Shown here in pieces: positions 63,718 through 64,000 of a stretch of 64,000 nucleotides of DNA. A program made the position numbers and the translations under genes. The DNA comes from Polaribacter marinaquae. Its GTDB lineage: Bacteria; Bacteroidota; Bacteroidia; Flavobacteriales; Flavobacteriaceae. Numbering within the stretch: the stretch's first letter is position 1; every line of letters starts with the position of its first letter. The notes under the pieces are model-generated. The model saw only the letters and a program-made list of their open reading frames with translations, was not told where the DNA came from and did no database searches. The stretch spans positions 2,930,001 to 2,994,000 of the forward strand of contig NZ_CP150496.1 of assembly GCF_038019025.1 (NCBI RefSeq). The letters run 5' to 3'.

Positions 63718-64000
63718 ATGAAAACAAAACTATTTTACTTAGTATTTATCTTTTGCATTGGTGTTTACGGTCAAAATAAACAAGTATTGTATGACTTTGC
63801 AGGTTTACCGCAAACACTACTCTTAAATCCTGGTTTAGAAACTAATTATAAATACCATATTGGTGTACCTATGCTTTCTGGGTTTTCATCAGAAATAGGA
63901 TCAACTGGTTTTACAGTTTCAGATTTATTTGCTGCTGATAATAGAGATATTACAGATAAAGTTACAGCCGTTTTAGCGAATATATCTACTAGTGATTTTT
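63718..64000 (+). CDS. DUF5723-like exported protein (3' end cut by window edge)
   Basis: The frame opens with a signal peptide (MKTKLFYLVFIFCIGVYGQN) and stays open to the window edge (94 codons). ALPQTLLLNPGLETNYKYH-type strands and the IGVPMLSGFSSEIGSTGF segment resemble DUF5723 beta-barrel-like outer membrane proteins. The call is from memory of the family N-terminus and cannot be confirmed on this fragment. It is one base after the lipoprotein gene. Confidence 0.62.
   Translation, partial: MKTKLFYLVFIFCIGVYGQNKQVLYDFAGLPQTLLLNPGLETNYKYHIGVPMLSGFSSEIGSTGFTVSDLFAADNRDITDKVTAVLANISTSDF

Overview
The window looks like a chromosomal segment of a marine Flavobacteriaceae bacterium (Bacteroidota; Polaribacter/Formosa-like is my inference). 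The signs are low GC content, SusC/SusD pairs, type IX secretion (T9SS) sorting domains, promoters with a TAnnTTTG -7 element, no Shine-Dalgarno signals, and a tmRNA whose tag ends GEDNYALAA.

Positions 1-30559 are one pectin utilisation locus. At the left edge is a partial PL10 pectate lyase on the minus strand. Divergent from it is a tightly packed plus-strand operon (1113-10070): kduI, kduD, uxaC, a TRAP transporter (dctP, dctQ, dctM), uxaB and uxaA. Together these import uronates and convert both unsaturated and saturated uronates toward 2-keto-3-deoxygluconate (KDG). No KDG kinase or KDPG aldolase is visible here. A LacI-type regulator (10094-11119, minus) sits in the middle. The same TGTAATCGATTACA palindrome occurs at three promoters: kduI/PL10, PL9 and susC. 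It is very probably the regulator's operator. The outer-surface half follows: PL9, SusC, SusD, a surface lipoprotein, a PL1 pseudogene with three lesions, an intact PL1, GH28, DUF4861, GH105, GH43, a CE12 acetylesterase and an alpha/beta-hydrolase esterase.

Positions 30560-32260 contain no intact gene. They hold an 18-copy CTA microsatellite, inverted repeats and decayed fragments, including a DUF3987-like piece typical of mobile elements. All of this lies just beyond the 3' end of the tmRNA gene ssrA, a classic integration site.

Positions 32839-49150 are housekeeping and envelope genes: a frameshifted DUF2945 gene, an AlaDH/PNT-type oxidoreductase, DUF3820, MscS, kdsA, an M28 peptidase with a collagen-like N-terminus, and a 2210-residue alpha-2-macroglobulin. 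The macroglobulin carries a SusC-type carboxypeptidase-regulatory domain plus TonB plug in its middle and keeps its CSEQ thioester motif. Mpl follows.

Positions 49134-54015 (minus strand) are the best candidate for an undescribed system: a T9SS-secreted protein, a 52-residue peptide with a signal-like segment and an Ala-Gln-Ala site before a ten-residue tail, a fused PqqD/HPr-kinase-like protein, and an overlapping nucleotidyltransferase. This resembles a tailoring set for a ribosomal peptide, without a lasso cyclase.

Positions 54117-64000 hold trkH/trkA potassium uptake, radC, a surface-glycan group (deacetylase-like, FemAB-like acyltransferase, flippase, GT4), a YjjG-type HAD phosphatase, a lipoprotein and the start of a DUF5723-like gene.
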